64,000 nt of DNA from the NCBI RefSeq assembly GCF_014648875.1, contig NZ_BMRY01000010.1:186001-250000 (forward strand), given 5' to 3'. Within the stretch, counting starts at the first letter, position 1; every line of letters begins with the position of its first letter. Below the pieces are notes generated by a model. The model saw only the letters and a list, made by a program, of their open reading frames with translations. It was not told the origin of the DNA and ran no database searches. Positions 33,801-42,094 of the stretch are shown one piece after another. A program made the translations under genes and the position numbers. Source of the stretch: Streptomyces parvus (GTDB lineage: Bacteria; Actinomycetota; Actinomycetes; Streptomycetales; Streptomycetaceae).

Positions 33801-34877
33801 ATCCTCAAGCGCGGTGGCGGCTACGGCATCCATGTCGTCGCGGGCATGCTGCGCTGGAACGACGTACGCATCGCCATCCAGTCCAACTTCGGTACGCGCG
33901 TCGAGCTGCGCCTCAACGACCCCGGCGAGTCCGGCATCGACCGCAAGCTCGCGGAGACCCTGTCGCCGGACGAGCCCGGTCGCGTCCTCACCGACGGAAA
34001 GCTCTTCGCCCAAGTGGCGCTCCCCCGTACGGACGGGGTCGGCGACACGACGGACCTCGGCGCGGTCCTGGAACGCACCGCCCGCACGGTCCGGGCCACC
34101 TGGAGCGGCGAAGTCGCGCAGCCGGTACGGGTGTTGCCGCAAGTCCTGGAACCGCACTCGCTGCCGGGCCCGGCCGCCGAGCCCACCCGCGTACCGATCG
34201 GGCTCGACCAGTCGGCGCTCGCGCCCGTACTGCTCGACCTGTTCCACCACGACCAGCACCTGCTGGTCCTGGGGGACAGCGAATGCGGTAAGACGAACCT
34301 GCTGCGGACCGTCGCGCACGGCCTCGTCGACCGCTACGGCGAGGACGATCTGGTGTTCGCCGTGATGGATCCGCGGCGCTCGCTGCGCGGCGTGGTCCCT
34401 GACGAGCTCAACGGGGGTTACGCCTACAACTCGAAGCTGTGCGCGGGCCTTTCGGCGGCCATCACAACCGAACTGGAGAAGCGGCTTCCCGACGAGAACG
34501 CCCGCCTGGAGGACCTGGAGCCCGGCAACTGGGGCAAGGGCCCTCGCATCGTGGTGCTGGTCGACGACTACGACGTCCTCACGACCGCCGGGCAGTCCCC
34601 TCTGTCGCCCTTCCTCCCGTACATCCCCTCGGCGGTCGACATCGGCCTTCACTTCGTCCTGACGCGCCGGGTCGCCGGTGCGTCGCGCGGCATGTACGAG
34701 CCGCTGGTGCAGGGGCTGCGGGAGTCGGGGGCCTCGGCGCTGCTGATGGCGGGCGACCGCAGCGAGGGCCAGCTCTTCCCCGGTGTGTACGCCTCGCAAC
34801 AAGCGCCCGGGCGGGGCGTGTTCATCCGCAGAGGCCAGCCGAACCGCCTGATCCAGACGGTGTACGCGCCGATGTGA
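30885..34877 (+). CDS. eccC: EccC, three-ATPase FtsK/SpoIIIE-type motor of type VII secretion
   Basis: The protein has 1330 aa. Two membrane helices lie near residues 39-85 (NIAMSLLPVAGVMSSVVMM, then FAALGAIILVVTVIGSVALL). Three ATPase domains follow: Walker A GATGSGKS at about 489-496 with VVIDEFGEL; a second at about 844 (GGPQSGKTT) with LLVIDGFGAL; and a third at about 1130 (GDSECGKTN) with VVLVDDYDVL. Only the first has the DE of an active Walker B; domains 2 and 3 lack the catalytic Glu. In characterised EccC the third domain binds the EsxB signal sequence. The single-chain form matches ESX types outside ESX-1, where EccC is split. It immediately follows the EspI-like gene. Confidence 0.93.
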   Translation: MSTRLVHRPARTTRPPAAPAPRTIEAPPNLPEGKAGNIAMSLLPVAGVMSSVVMMTVVRNSQFAALGAIILVVTVIGSVALLFSQRGKAQRTRRTQREAYLAYVEDLREELSGEERERRERADVLNPPPYALYDIVRDPARLWERRRVDDDFLRVRVGTGEMPVRDLQIAEPGSTVLTPPDLFMLNEASALVNRFRNGTELPLTVPLDRIGNVSVIGPREDCLRVARALLVQTASLHAPDDVAVALAAPGDRMADWEWAKWLPHLLDTEQFDGPVAARRIAPSAPQLARQIGAELRRRASYAAEVRRGLAGRDALSMNSRLLVVTDGHGEDAVDLPRPDDAVGLREMGVTVLHLLEQRVQEPGHVSVRITVDGADVTIEDLRTPEPVEAHGTVDEAGIPFAEGLARMLAPLRLSAESLGDAPLSGPVEFAAMLGIDDVARLDLDRLWAPRGERAFLRVPIGISDSHEPVLLDLKESSELGMGPHGLCVGATGSGKSELLRTLVLALVATHPPEDLALVLVDYKGGATFAPFAELPHVAGVITNLENQAGLVERVHSSLAGEVRRRQQALKDAGNVADIGDYAALRAEKRPDLDPLPHLFVVIDEFGELLTAKPDFIDLFLSIGRIGRSIGVHLLLSSQRIEGGKLKGLDTYLSYRLGLRTFSADESRTVLETTDAFHLPPLPGFGYLKVDTSHYARFKAGYVSGAYRGPVRRHNEEEAGPLALPYEAFNTLAGPDEARQSPEPASRRRETGPTELGVMVDQLTGAAAAVRSIWLPPLPTATALDTVAGPLDIGPNGMRLAGAVAEGRRTPLRVPVGLLDDPARQWQGQWFLDLTVAGGHAAVIGGPQSGKTTLLRTLVLSLALTHTPGEIGVYGLDLVGGGLQALSGLPHVGGIAGRADRERAARTVEEVRTMLALREDLFREHGIDSVDQLRTLHAAGRLPELASAEILLVIDGFGALRDDFDELDDAIADILKRGGGYGIHVVAGMLRWNDVRIAIQSNFGTRVELRLNDPGESGIDRKLAETLSPDEPGRVLTDGKLFAQVALPRTDGVGDTTDLGAVLERTARTVRATWSGEVAQPVRVLPQVLEPHSLPGPAAEPTRVPIGLDQSALAPVLLDLFHHDQHLLVLGDSECGKTNLLRTVAHGLVDRYGEDDLVFAVMDPRRSLRGVVPDELNGGYAYNSKLCAGLSAAITTELEKRLPDENARLEDLEPGNWGKGPRIVVLVDDYDVLTTAGQSPLSPFLPYIPSAVDIGLHFVLTRRVAGASRGMYEPLVQGLRESGASALLMAGDRSEGQLFPGVYASQQAPGRGVFIRRGQPNRLIQTVYAPM

Positions 34878-34944
34878 GACGAGGGCACGGCGCAACGCCC
34901 TCACACACCCACCACCGATCGACGAAGGACCGGACGACCACGCC

Positions 34945-36363
34945 ATGACCAAGGACGTCATCGCCCTCACCCCCCGGATGCCCGACCCCTGGGCCGTACT
35001 GGCGGGGCTGCTCTCGGGCGGCCCGGACAAGCTGGTGGGCACGCGGGGCGAGGGGGCCGTGATCCAGCTCTGCGACGCGGAGGGCCGCCCGCTCGTCTCC
35101 GTGGAGGCGCCGCTGCTGGTCTCCGTCGAGGGCGAGGCCGAGCGGCTGCTCGGGACCACGGCGCCCCCGGTCCCGTACTGGTGGACGGAGGCGCGCGCCA
35201 CGACGGGCGTCGCCGAGGCGGAACAGCTCGCGGGCACGTTCGCGGCCCGGCTGGCCACGCTGGTGGGCGGCTCCGCCTGGCCGCCGGACGCGGTCGGTTC
35301 GATCGCCGTGGTGAAGACCGACGGCGTGAGCGTGGCCCCCGAACCGGCGGCGGACCGGCCCGCCATCGACGTGCTCACCGACAAGGTCGCGGTCGTCATC
35401 CAGGACCGTCCGGTGGTGGCCATGACGGCCTGGCTCTCGGACGCGTTCCGCGCGGCGGCCGAGGCCGGTCTCGGCCTCCAGATCGTCAGCCCGGCGGGCT
35501 CCACGCTCTCCCCTGCCGTACGGGACGCGCTGGGCGGCCGGCCGTCCCGCTGGATCGTCCAGGACGAACGGGACGGCTACTACGACGGCCTGACCGGCGC
35601 CGTACTGCGCTGGCAGGACGGCGCGTTCGACCCGGTCCTCTCCCCCGACGCCACCGAGGACGACCCGCGCACGCCGGTGGCGGCCGCCTACCAGGAGGTT
35701 CACGAAACCGGCGACCGCCAACTGGGCCTGACCTTCCGCATGGTCCACCCGGCGGACGAGCGGCTGGTGCTGGGCGGGGGCCTGGAGACGGTGTGGCGGG
35801 AACTGACGGGCGAGCCGCCGGCCGGCTGGGGCACGTCGGAACCGGCGAACCTCCCCTGGTCGCTGCGCCGGCTGACCGACGTCGCGCACGAGCGGGCACC
35901 CGCCCCGACCTGGCTGGTCGTGGTCGGGAATCGCGCGCGACCGGGGATCGCGACCGTGCGCATCACCCGCACGCAGGCGGGGGTGGAGGAGGAGGTCACG
36001 CTCGCCTTCGGCTACGGCGCCGGGGAGGAACCTCCGCTGGACGCCTTGCCCGCGGCCGCCGAGGCGCTCGCCACGCGCCACCACCTCCAGTCGATGCTCG
36101 TACAACTTCGCAAAGCGCGCCGCGATGTGGCCGTGCCCCCACGCTTCGAGGGCCCCGGGGTCCCGCTGGCCTTCGTGCTGGGTGCGGAGGAGGTCCGCAC
36201 CATGCCGGGCGACCGGGCACGCCGCACTCCGCTGGCCGAACAGCCGGTGCCGCTCGGCCCGAAGACCAGGCAGGCGCTGTACTACCCGTTGCCGGGGGAC
36301 CCTTCGGATCTGTCGGGGTGGCAGGACTTCGAGAGACTGGTGCGGCACCTGAAGGGGGCGTAG
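34945..36363 (+). CDS. DUF6177-type type VII-associated protein
   Basis: This 472-aa soluble protein has no signal peptide. It begins MTKDVIALTPRMPDPWAVLA and contains VVIQDRPVVAMTAWLSDAFR and PSRWIVQDERDGYYDG. It lies directly after EccC with a 67-nt gap and in the same direction, the place occupied in streptomycete type VII loci by the DUF6177 family. The role is not known; a substrate-specific chaperone, like EspG, or a cytosolic assembly factor is an inference from position. It ends 130 nt before the WXG100 genes, which have their own promoter. Confidence 0.75.
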   Translation: MTKDVIALTPRMPDPWAVLAGLLSGGPDKLVGTRGEGAVIQLCDAEGRPLVSVEAPLLVSVEGEAERLLGTTAPPVPYWWTEARATTGVAEAEQLAGTFAARLATLVGGSAWPPDAVGSIAVVKTDGVSVAPEPAADRPAIDVLTDKVAVVIQDRPVVAMTAWLSDAFRAAAEAGLGLQIVSPAGSTLSPAVRDALGGRPSRWIVQDERDGYYDGLTGAVLRWQDGAFDPVLSPDATEDDPRTPVAAAYQEVHETGDRQLGLTFRMVHPADERLVLGGGLETVWRELTGEPPAGWGTSEPANLPWSLRRLTDVAHERAPAPTWLVVVGNRARPGIATVRITRTQAGVEEEVTLAFGYGAGEEPPLDALPAAAEALATRHHLQSMLVQLRKARRDVAVPPRFEGPGVPLAFVLGAEEVRTMPGDRARRTPLAEQPVPLGPKTRQALYYPLPGDPSDLSGWQDFERLVRHLKGA

Positions 36364-36416
36364 TTCTTCGTCGGCCGCAATCTGGCCGATTGCAGATTGC
36401 AGTAGCGATGCCGAGG

Positions 36417-36444
36417 TTGATAGACAGAGGCGTACGCGTACGTT
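36417..36444 (+). promoter_or_regulatory. Promoter for the WXG100 genes
   Basis: TTGATA (36417-36422) and TACGTT (36439-36444) are separated by 16 nt, a good sigma-70-type (HrdB) promoter for Streptomyces. A GCAATC-N5-GATTGC inverted repeat lies just upstream. A separate promoter would let the small secreted proteins be made in excess over the machinery. Confidence 0.5.
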
Positions 36445-36495
36445 CGTTCGACGTATGCGATGTGCTCGGTGGAGTTCGATGGAGCGGGGGATGTC

Positions 36496-36828
36496 ATGAA
36501 GTTCGACATGGGGGCGTCGGTCCTGTCGAGGCTGTTGTCGGATTCGCAGTTGGCGAGTACGGATCTGGGGACGCTGATCCAGCAGTTGATCGCGGCTGCG
36601 GAGCCGTTGGAGGGGAAGTTCAACGGGGCGGGGAAGGTCGCGTTCGATGACTTCAAGACGCGCTCGGACGAGATCACGAAGGCGTTGAACGCATCGCTGT
36701 CGGGGATTCTGGGCGGCCAGGCGGGGATGGACGCGGCGTTCGGTTCAGGTGATCAGGAGCAGGACGAGAACGCGAAGACGCAGATGGCGTCGGCGAATTT
36801 CGACGCGGCGCGCTTCGGCGGTCGCTGA
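36496..36828 (+). CDS. WXG100/ESAT-6-family protein 1
   Basis: This 110-aa helical protein has FNGAGKVAFDDF at the hairpin turn, where the Trp of the WXG motif is replaced by Phe-Asn-Gly, a common streptomycete variant. The two long helices LLSDSQLASTDLGTLIQQLI and FDDFKTRSDEITKALNASL flank it. The ATG at 36496 follows GGGGGA; upstream ATG 36460 is less likely. It should form a heterodimer with the next product and be secreted through EccC/EccD. GC at the third position is lower than in the flanking machinery genes. Confidence 0.85.
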   Translation: MKFDMGASVLSRLLSDSQLASTDLGTLIQQLIAAAEPLEGKFNGAGKVAFDDFKTRSDEITKALNASLSGILGGQAGMDAAFGSGDQEQDENAKTQMASANFDAARFGGR

Positions 36829-36885
36829 CACTGAGCGCGGCGACCGGTTTCGTACAGGCTTTTTTCAACGGGGAGTTGAGGATTG

Positions 36886-37197
36886 ATGGCAGGCAGCACG
36901 GATCGGCGTTCGTACGACACGGGTGCTTCGACGGAGGTGCAGGCGGCACTCCAGTCGGTGATCAGCCGTTTGGAGCAGGTGATCACGGCGCGCGACGCGC
37001 AGGTGAAGGCGGCGATGAACGACTTCGCGGCCGATGGTGTGGCGGATGAGTACCACGGCAAGGAGCTGCGGTGGTACGCGACGTCGCAGGAGGTGCGGAA
37101 CATCATCCGGCTGCTGCGGACGACGTTGGAGAAGAACGACGGGACGGCCGCGCAGACGCTGGCGCGGGCGAAGGCCGCGGTCGACAGCATCGGCTGA
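36886..37197 (+). CDS. WXG100/ESAT-6-family protein 2
   Basis: This 103-aa helical hairpin protein has STEVQAALQSVISRLEQVIT as helix 1, DGVADEYHGKELRWYATSQE around the turn, then VRNIIRLLRTTLEKNDGTA. The canonical WXG is not present; Y-H-G occupies a similar place. The start is the ATG at 36886 with GAGG upstream; a TTG just before it is in frame. It is the probable partner of the preceding protein. Database names for similar streptomycete proteins include pore-forming ESAT-6 family; this was recalled, not checked. Confidence 0.83.
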   Translation: MAGSTDRRSYDTGASTEVQAALQSVISRLEQVITARDAQVKAAMNDFAADGVADEYHGKELRWYATSQEVRNIIRLLRTTLEKNDGTAAQTLARAKAAVDSIG

Positions 37198-37279
37198 CGC
37201 CCGGGGTGGTGTCGTGTGGTCGCCCACTGTGCGGGTGGGCGGGCGGTTCGGCTTTGTTGTGCGTACGGGGGGATGTGGG

Positions 37280-37705
37280 ATGACCGGGTGGGATATTAAG
37301 CCGCAGGGTGTGCAAGGCCAGTTGAAGGTCGTCGGGGTGCATGCCGGTGAGCTGGAGAAGGCGCTGAACGCGCTGATGAAGGACCTCGGGGAGGCAGCGC
37401 AGTCGGCGGGGACCGCGGTTCCGGGGACGGCTGCGAGTACGCCGTTGCACGGTCCGGTGGCTCCGGGGCAGGCGCCGTTGTCGCGGGCGGCGTCGGGGCC
37501 TGTGGCGGCGGCGCTGGGTGAGTATGTGACGGCGCGGCAGGCGCAGTTGAAGTCGATGTCGGAACGGATCCAGGCGGCTGTGCTGGGTGCGGCGACGGCG
37601 ACGAACGAGTATGTGGAGGGCGACCTCGACACGGCGAAGCAGGCGCAGGACGCGGCGAAGTCGGTGCGTCTGGACGTGCTGAAGGACCTGCGGGGTGCGA
37701 AGTGA
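37280..37705 (+). CDS. DUF6507-type type VII-associated protein
   Basis: This 141-aa helical, Ala-rich protein begins MTGWDIKPQGVQGQLKVVGV and ends VRLDVLKDLRGAK. It resembles WXG100-like or LXG-adjacent partners and corresponds to the DUF6507 family found next to Esx genes in Streptomyces. The ATG at 37280 is followed by the conserved GWDI start. Its stop overlaps the GTG start of the large toxin (GTGA), so the two are translationally coupled, which suggests it is a chaperone or targeting partner of that toxin. Confidence 0.78.
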   Translation: MTGWDIKPQGVQGQLKVVGVHAGELEKALNALMKDLGEAAQSAGTAVPGTAASTPLHGPVAPGQAPLSRAASGPVAAALGEYVTARQAQLKSMSERIQAAVLGAATATNEYVEGDLDTAKQAQDAAKSVRLDVLKDLRGAK

Positions 37706-40635
37706 GTGATGACCAGCCGGTGGTCCTGGAGGGCATCCCGGTCTTCACGGGCGACCTCGCCCTGCTGGACGCCACGGTCAAGGAGCTGACCAAGGACGGG
37801 GCGAAGATCGCCACGGCCGCGGGCGACATCCATAGCAGCTTCGGCGGTCTGCAGGCCTTCTACCAGGCCCCCGAGGCCGATCAGCTGTTCGCGACGACGA
37901 AGCCGGTCGCCGACCGCGGGGCGGCGCTGAAGTCCGACCTGGCCACGATCACCGGTGCGCTTGGCACGTACTCGGACGAGGCGTACCCGCTGGTCGAGAA
38001 GCTGAGGCAGCTCAAGCGGGACGCGGGTGCGTTCCTCGTCAAGGTCAACGCGGACGACGAGTGGCGCGAGGACGGCGACCTGGTCGAGGAGAACAACAAC
38101 CGCCGCAACGAGATCGCTGAGACCTGGGCGGCGTTCCAGGCGGTGGAGCGCGCCTGCTACAACAAGATCATCTCCCTGGTTCCCACAGGGAAGCCGCTCA
38201 CGACGAACGACGGCTCGGGCGGCCGGCACATGTACGGGTATGACGCCGAGGCCCTGAAGCAGGCCAAGGGACTGCCCTGGGGCGATCCGGTCAAGGAGTC
38301 CACCCGCTGGTACCAGTTCTACGAGCACGTCTGGGACTTCGGCAAGGGCTTCGTCGTCGACGGCGTCTGGGGCACGGTCAAGGGCCTGGGCACCCTGTTC
38401 GGAACCGAGGGCTGGGACACCGCCAAGCAGGCCTGGACGGGCCTGGGGAACCTCGCCACGGGTGTGATCCTCACCGTCGCCGCTCCGCACGCGTTGTGGC
38501 TGACCCCGGAGAAGGACCTGCCGGGCTTCGCCCGGGACGCGCGCAACGCGATGAAGGAGACCGGCAAGGCGCTGATCGCCTACGACCAGTGGGGCGAGAA
38601 CCCGGCGCGTGCCGGGGGCGCGGTCACGTTCAACGTCCTGACGACGGTCTTCACCGGCGGCGCCGGGGGCGGCGCCTCGGGCGCCGGCAAGGCGGCCGCC
38701 GCGGCGAAGGCCCTCTCCTTCGCGAACAAGGCGAGCCGCGTCGTCGACCCGACGACGTACCTCTTCAAGGGCGCCGGAGCCGGCCTCACCAAGATCAGCG
38801 ATGTGATGGCCGGCCTGAAGGGCACGGGCAACATCGAGATCCCGCCCCTGCCACCAGGTTCTGTCACCCTGCCGGACGGCGCGTACAAGGCACCCGACGG
38901 CACTCTCACTCTGCCCGAAGGCGCGGCTGTCCCGGAGGCCGCGTTCGAGATCCCGAAGGGCTCGGTCAAGCTCCCGGACGGGGCGGAGATCCCCACCGGA
39001 GCGGTCGACCTCGGCGACGGCATCGTCCGCCTCCCCGAAGGCATGGCCCCGCCCGCAGGATCACTGCCGATCCAGGAGGGCACCCTCAAACTCCCCGAGG
39101 GCACCACCGCGCTACCGGAGAACGCGGTCGAACTGACCGCCCCGGACGGAAAGACCGTCTACGTCGACCACGAGGGAAACATTCTCGCGGCAGACGGCAC
39201 CCTCAAACAGCACCACACCGACGCCCCCCAGGGGAACCCGCCCACCGGCGCCTCCACCAGGACGGACGCGGACAGCCCGCTGCCCCGCACACCGGCAGAA
39301 CAGTCGGCCTTGGTCGGCGCGGGCGCACGGGGCGGCAGCGACACGGTACGACTGGGCTCGGACCTGAGCGACGTGGGGCGGGTCGGCGACGACCTCGGCC
39401 GTACGGGCGACGACGCCACGAACCCCGACAGGGCACCGGGCGGCACCGCGAACAACGTGCCGACGAACAGCGCGGACAACGGCACGCACGGCGGCGGCTC
39501 GCGGGGCGGTCAGGGCGGGCACATCCCGGCGAACAGCCTGGACAGCGGAACGTCCAGCTCACCCCACACAAACAGCGCCGACGCGGGAGACGGCCAAGCG
39601 GGAGTACGCACGGGAGGAAATAGTCAGGGTGGTTCGGGTGGTTTGGGAACTGGCAGCGCCATCCCTGGAGCGTCCGCCGGGGACGCCAGTAGCCGCAACA
39701 TCCCCGCTCGAACGCCGGACGAAGCTGCTGCAGTCGCGGAGTATGAGGCGGCTCGTGAGGTGCCCCCTTCCGACCGGACACCTGAACAGCGCGCGGCAAT
39801 CACCCGAGAACACGTACGACTGGCGAACGAGGGTGGACCCTGGTTCAACAAGAACTATGACGAGATCGGCCGTCGCGAGAGTTCACGTCGAAAGGTCGAC
39901 GGCCAGCTTCTTCCCAAGCTTGCCCGCCGGGAGGGCGGTGGCTGGATAGCAGCTGACGACCTGCCGTACGCAAGCGGTGAAAGCTTTCTGCTGGAGCCCA
40001 TCCACCGAGGTCGCTCCACCGTCGGGCCTGACGACTTGAAGCACTTGGATGAGGTCTCGGCTAAGCGCAGAGCAGGCATGGACCTCACGGCAGCGAAGGA
40101 GCACTACAGAACCGACCGCTCCGCCGCCAATGCCAACGCACTCGCCACGGCGCAGGAAAGGTTTGACAGAACGGTTGGCGTAGGAGTGTCAAACAACAGC
40201 AAGCTTGGAGAGGCTTTGGGCGAGGAGGCGGCCCGTCGCCACCTCATGCTGCAGGGGAGGTTCGAGGGCGCCCGGGAGGTCACCGACCTTCCCCAGACAC
40301 CGAATGGCTCCAAGAGGTTCGATCAACTCTGGCGGACCAACGAGGGCAAGCTGGTTATCGTTGAAGCGAAGGGGCCCAAAGCCGACTTGGACTGGCGGCG
40401 AGGCAACGGAGATCTCGACAGTGGCACCATGGTGAAGCAAGGCACATTGGAATACATCCGCACCATACTCGCGGACATGGAATCACGCGCCCTGGTATCA
40501 CCACTCGACGCCAAGTACGCCGCAGAGATCCGGTCGGCAATCGACGACAAATCTCTGCAGTACGTTCTCGTCCACGCTTCCGAAAACCACGGAACGTACG
40601 CTGGGGCTCAATTGAAGTACTTCAAAATCTTCTGA
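37702..40635 (+). CDS. Large type VII polymorphic toxin with C-terminal PD-(D/E)XK-type nuclease
   Basis: The protein has 977 aa. Residues 1-170 form a helical WXG/LXG-like targeting region (LEGIPVFTGDLALLDATVKE, then FYQAPEADQLF). Residues about 205-265 and 330-375 are hydrophobic or pre-toxin segments. Residues about 389-500 hold repeats of the form LP(D/E)G (LPDGAYKAPDGTLTLPEG and similar), and 500-680 is a Gly/Asn/Ser-rich linker. From about 680 the C-terminal module changes composition. It carries KRFDQLWR (D874) and VIVEAKG (E888, K890), the D-x13-E-x-K signature of restriction-endonuclease-like nucleases. The GTG start overlaps the DUF6507 stop. An Imm49 gene follows after 11 nt. A secreted interbacterial DNA- or RNA-degrading toxin is likely. 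Confidence 0.85.
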   Translation: MSDDQPVVLEGIPVFTGDLALLDATVKELTKDGAKIATAAGDIHSSFGGLQAFYQAPEADQLFATTKPVADRGAALKSDLATITGALGTYSDEAYPLVEKLRQLKRDAGAFLVKVNADDEWREDGDLVEENNNRRNEIAETWAAFQAVERACYNKIISLVPTGKPLTTNDGSGGRHMYGYDAEALKQAKGLPWGDPVKESTRWYQFYEHVWDFGKGFVVDGVWGTVKGLGTLFGTEGWDTAKQAWTGLGNLATGVILTVAAPHALWLTPEKDLPGFARDARNAMKETGKALIAYDQWGENPARAGGAVTFNVLTTVFTGGAGGGASGAGKAAAAAKALSFANKASRVVDPTTYLFKGAGAGLTKISDVMAGLKGTGNIEIPPLPPGSVTLPDGAYKAPDGTLTLPEGAAVPEAAFEIPKGSVKLPDGAEIPTGAVDLGDGIVRLPEGMAPPAGSLPIQEGTLKLPEGTTALPENAVELTAPDGKTVYVDHEGNILAADGTLKQHHTDAPQGNPPTGASTRTDADSPLPRTPAEQSALVGAGARGGSDTVRLGSDLSDVGRVGDDLGRTGDDATNPDRAPGGTANNVPTNSADNGTHGGGSRGGQGGHIPANSLDSGTSSSPHTNSADAGDGQAGVRTGGNSQGGSGGLGTGSAIPGASAGDASSRNIPARTPDEAAAVAEYEAAREVPPSDRTPEQRAAITREHVRLANEGGPWFNKNYDEIGRRESSRRKVDGQLLPKLARREGGGWIAADDLPYASGESFLLEPIHRGRSTVGPDDLKHLDEVSAKRRAGMDLTAAKEHYRTDRSAANANALATAQERFDRTVGVGVSNNSKLGEALGEEAARRHLMLQGRFEGAREVTDLPQTPNGSKRFDQLWRTNEGKLVIVEAKGPKADLDWRRGNGDLDSGTMVKQGTLEYIRTILADMESRALVSPLDAKYAAEIRSAIDDKSLQYVLVHASENHGTYAGAQLKYFKIF

Positions 40636-40646
40636 GGAGTAGTACG

Positions 40647-41504
40647 TTGACAGTCACCGTTTCCCGCCACTCCTTCCCGACGGGGAATGCAGCGGAGGGA
40701 CTTGCCGTACTCCAGAACAACGCTGAAGCGCTGATCGAAGGATTGGAAGCCGACTCCACCCGCCTGGGTGAAGCATTCCAGCTAACGCTCACGCTCGCGA
40801 AGTCGCACTGTCTTCTGGATACGGAGGCATCCCTCCTGCCTACCTGGAAGGCGTGGGTCAACGCCATGCAGGTAGGCTCTGCGACGTTCGCCACGACGAG
40901 CACGTCAGAAGAAGTGGTGCACTGCCGAATCGCAGAGAAGGATCGGGCACTCCGGACGACAGGTCCGCAGAGCTATACACATGCGGGAACTTGGCTGACA
41001 GCCTTCTACCTCTCGATGGTCTGCAGGGAGAAGGGCAGGCTGACCGAGTTGTGTCAAGTTCCGGTATCTCTGCTCAGAGAGTCCGGGGCATCTCACGACG
41101 AGTTTCTCTACGACTGGGTGGAGACTCTCCAGGCGTACTGGCTCGGCGAACCGGACCTGGGAGCCAAGTTGGTGGCAGCAATCGATGGCGCGGATCTCCA
41201 GAGCGACCGGATCAATGCCCCCCAGACGGCCGCAAACCTTCTCTACCCGCCGATGGAAATGTTCCACCGCCTGGTCCGTGATGATCACGGCGGATTCAAT
41301 AGGGCATTGGCGGATGCTATCCAGTGGCACAAGGAGTACTGGAGCACAGAGGGCAACGCTCTCCAGGCCACCGGCCTAGTTGCCCTCCCGCCTCTTGCTT
41401 TGGCGTGCCTCGCCTACGACATGGGCGTCCCCGTCGACGTAGAGTCCGACTATCTCCCCATCGCCCTCCTGGAACGAGACTGGGCAGGCGAGTTTCCGAC
41501 CTGA
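40647..41504 (+). CDS. Imm49-family immunity protein
   Basis: The 285-aa protein ends with LAYDMGVPVDVESDYLPIAL and LLERDWAGEFPT, the C-terminal signature of Imm49 proteins, and has a mostly helical body (SYTHAGTWLTAFYLSMVCREKGR). Start: TTG at 40647, 6 nt after GAGGAGT; no ATG or GTG fits. It lies 11 nt after the toxin stop, as expected for a cognate immunity gene that protects the producer from the nuclease module. GC content is visibly lower than in the machinery genes, like the toxin's C-terminus. Confidence 0.82.
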   Translation: MTVTVSRHSFPTGNAAEGLAVLQNNAEALIEGLEADSTRLGEAFQLTLTLAKSHCLLDTEASLLPTWKAWVNAMQVGSATFATTSTSEEVVHCRIAEKDRALRTTGPQSYTHAGTWLTAFYLSMVCREKGRLTELCQVPVSLLRESGASHDEFLYDWVETLQAYWLGEPDLGAKLVAAIDGADLQSDRINAPQTAANLLYPPMEMFHRLVRDDHGGFNRALADAIQWHKEYWSTEGNALQATGLVALPPLALACLAYDMGVPVDVESDYLPIALLERDWAGEFPT

Positions 41505-41803
41505 GACCAATATCGCTCGGAAGGCCAAAGGCCGTAGCGGGCATGCGCGAGGTCAAATGTCGACGGGCTGGGATCGGGCCTCACCTACGCGGTACTCGGC
41601 CAGACACCCCATCATCCGACCCACATAGCTCTGCGGAGACACCGCAAACCCAAGGCGTAGCGGTGCGACGAGGCTGCCAATGTTCGCTGGAGCCCGAGCC
41701 GGATCGGCGACTTGGGTCGTGCATCTGCGTTTTCTCGTCCTTTATCACGCACCAGTGTGAGGCTTGAAAGGAGCCAAGGCCACCGCAAGAAGAAGGTACC
41801 CCA
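41505..41803. other. Intergenic stretch without a supported gene
   Basis: This stretch of about 300 nt of lower GC sits between the immunity gene and the next small gene. No open frame with a start and ribosome binding site was convincing on either strand. A short frame after the Imm49 stop (IARKAKGRSGHARGQ) might be a toxin remnant, as would be expected if toxin tips were displaced here, but it is too short to support. AAGAAGAAGG at 41790-41799 serves the gene at 41804. Confidence 0.4.
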
Positions 41804-42094
41804 ATGGACGAAGATATCAGGAATTTTTTCAGGGCATACCTGGATCTTGAGCGGGGCTACGAAAACACAGGAAAGCTGAGGCCCACATTGCTGAGCTTCA
41901 GTGATTCCTACATCGAATCGATCCGCGATGGGTTCGAGCAGATCATGTCGGACAATTCCTTCGGGCCCGAGGAGTACGAAGGTTTGACGGACATAGAGTT
42001 CCCAGATAAGGAAACCCTGCACATCTACCTCAGAAATATGTACGACTATCTTTTCAACGATGCATCAGAGCAGCCGATGCCGCCGGGCTACTAG
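41804..42094 (+). CDS. Small acidic protein, possible orphan immunity protein
   Basis: This 96-aa, strongly acidic protein is rich in aromatic residues (RNFFRAYLDLERGYENTG, then FPDKETLHIYLRNMYDYLF). GC is unusually low for the window, below 55 percent by eye, and codon use departs from neighbouring genes, both signs of recent acquisition. The ATG has AAGAAGAAGG upstream. Small acidic proteins of this kind behind a toxin-immunity pair are often orphan immunity proteins; it may belong to the CdiI-type group, but no motif allows assignment. Confidence 0.6.
   Translation: MDEDIRNFFRAYLDLERGYENTGKLRPTLLSFSDSYIESIRDGFEQIMSDNSFGPEEYEGLTDIEFPDKETLHIYLRNMYDYLFNDASEQPMPPGY

Noticed and set aside
41505..41803. 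Toxin remnant or small gene after Imm49
   Set aside because: The short frame has no start signal or recognisable motif; mentioned only as an intergenic stretch.
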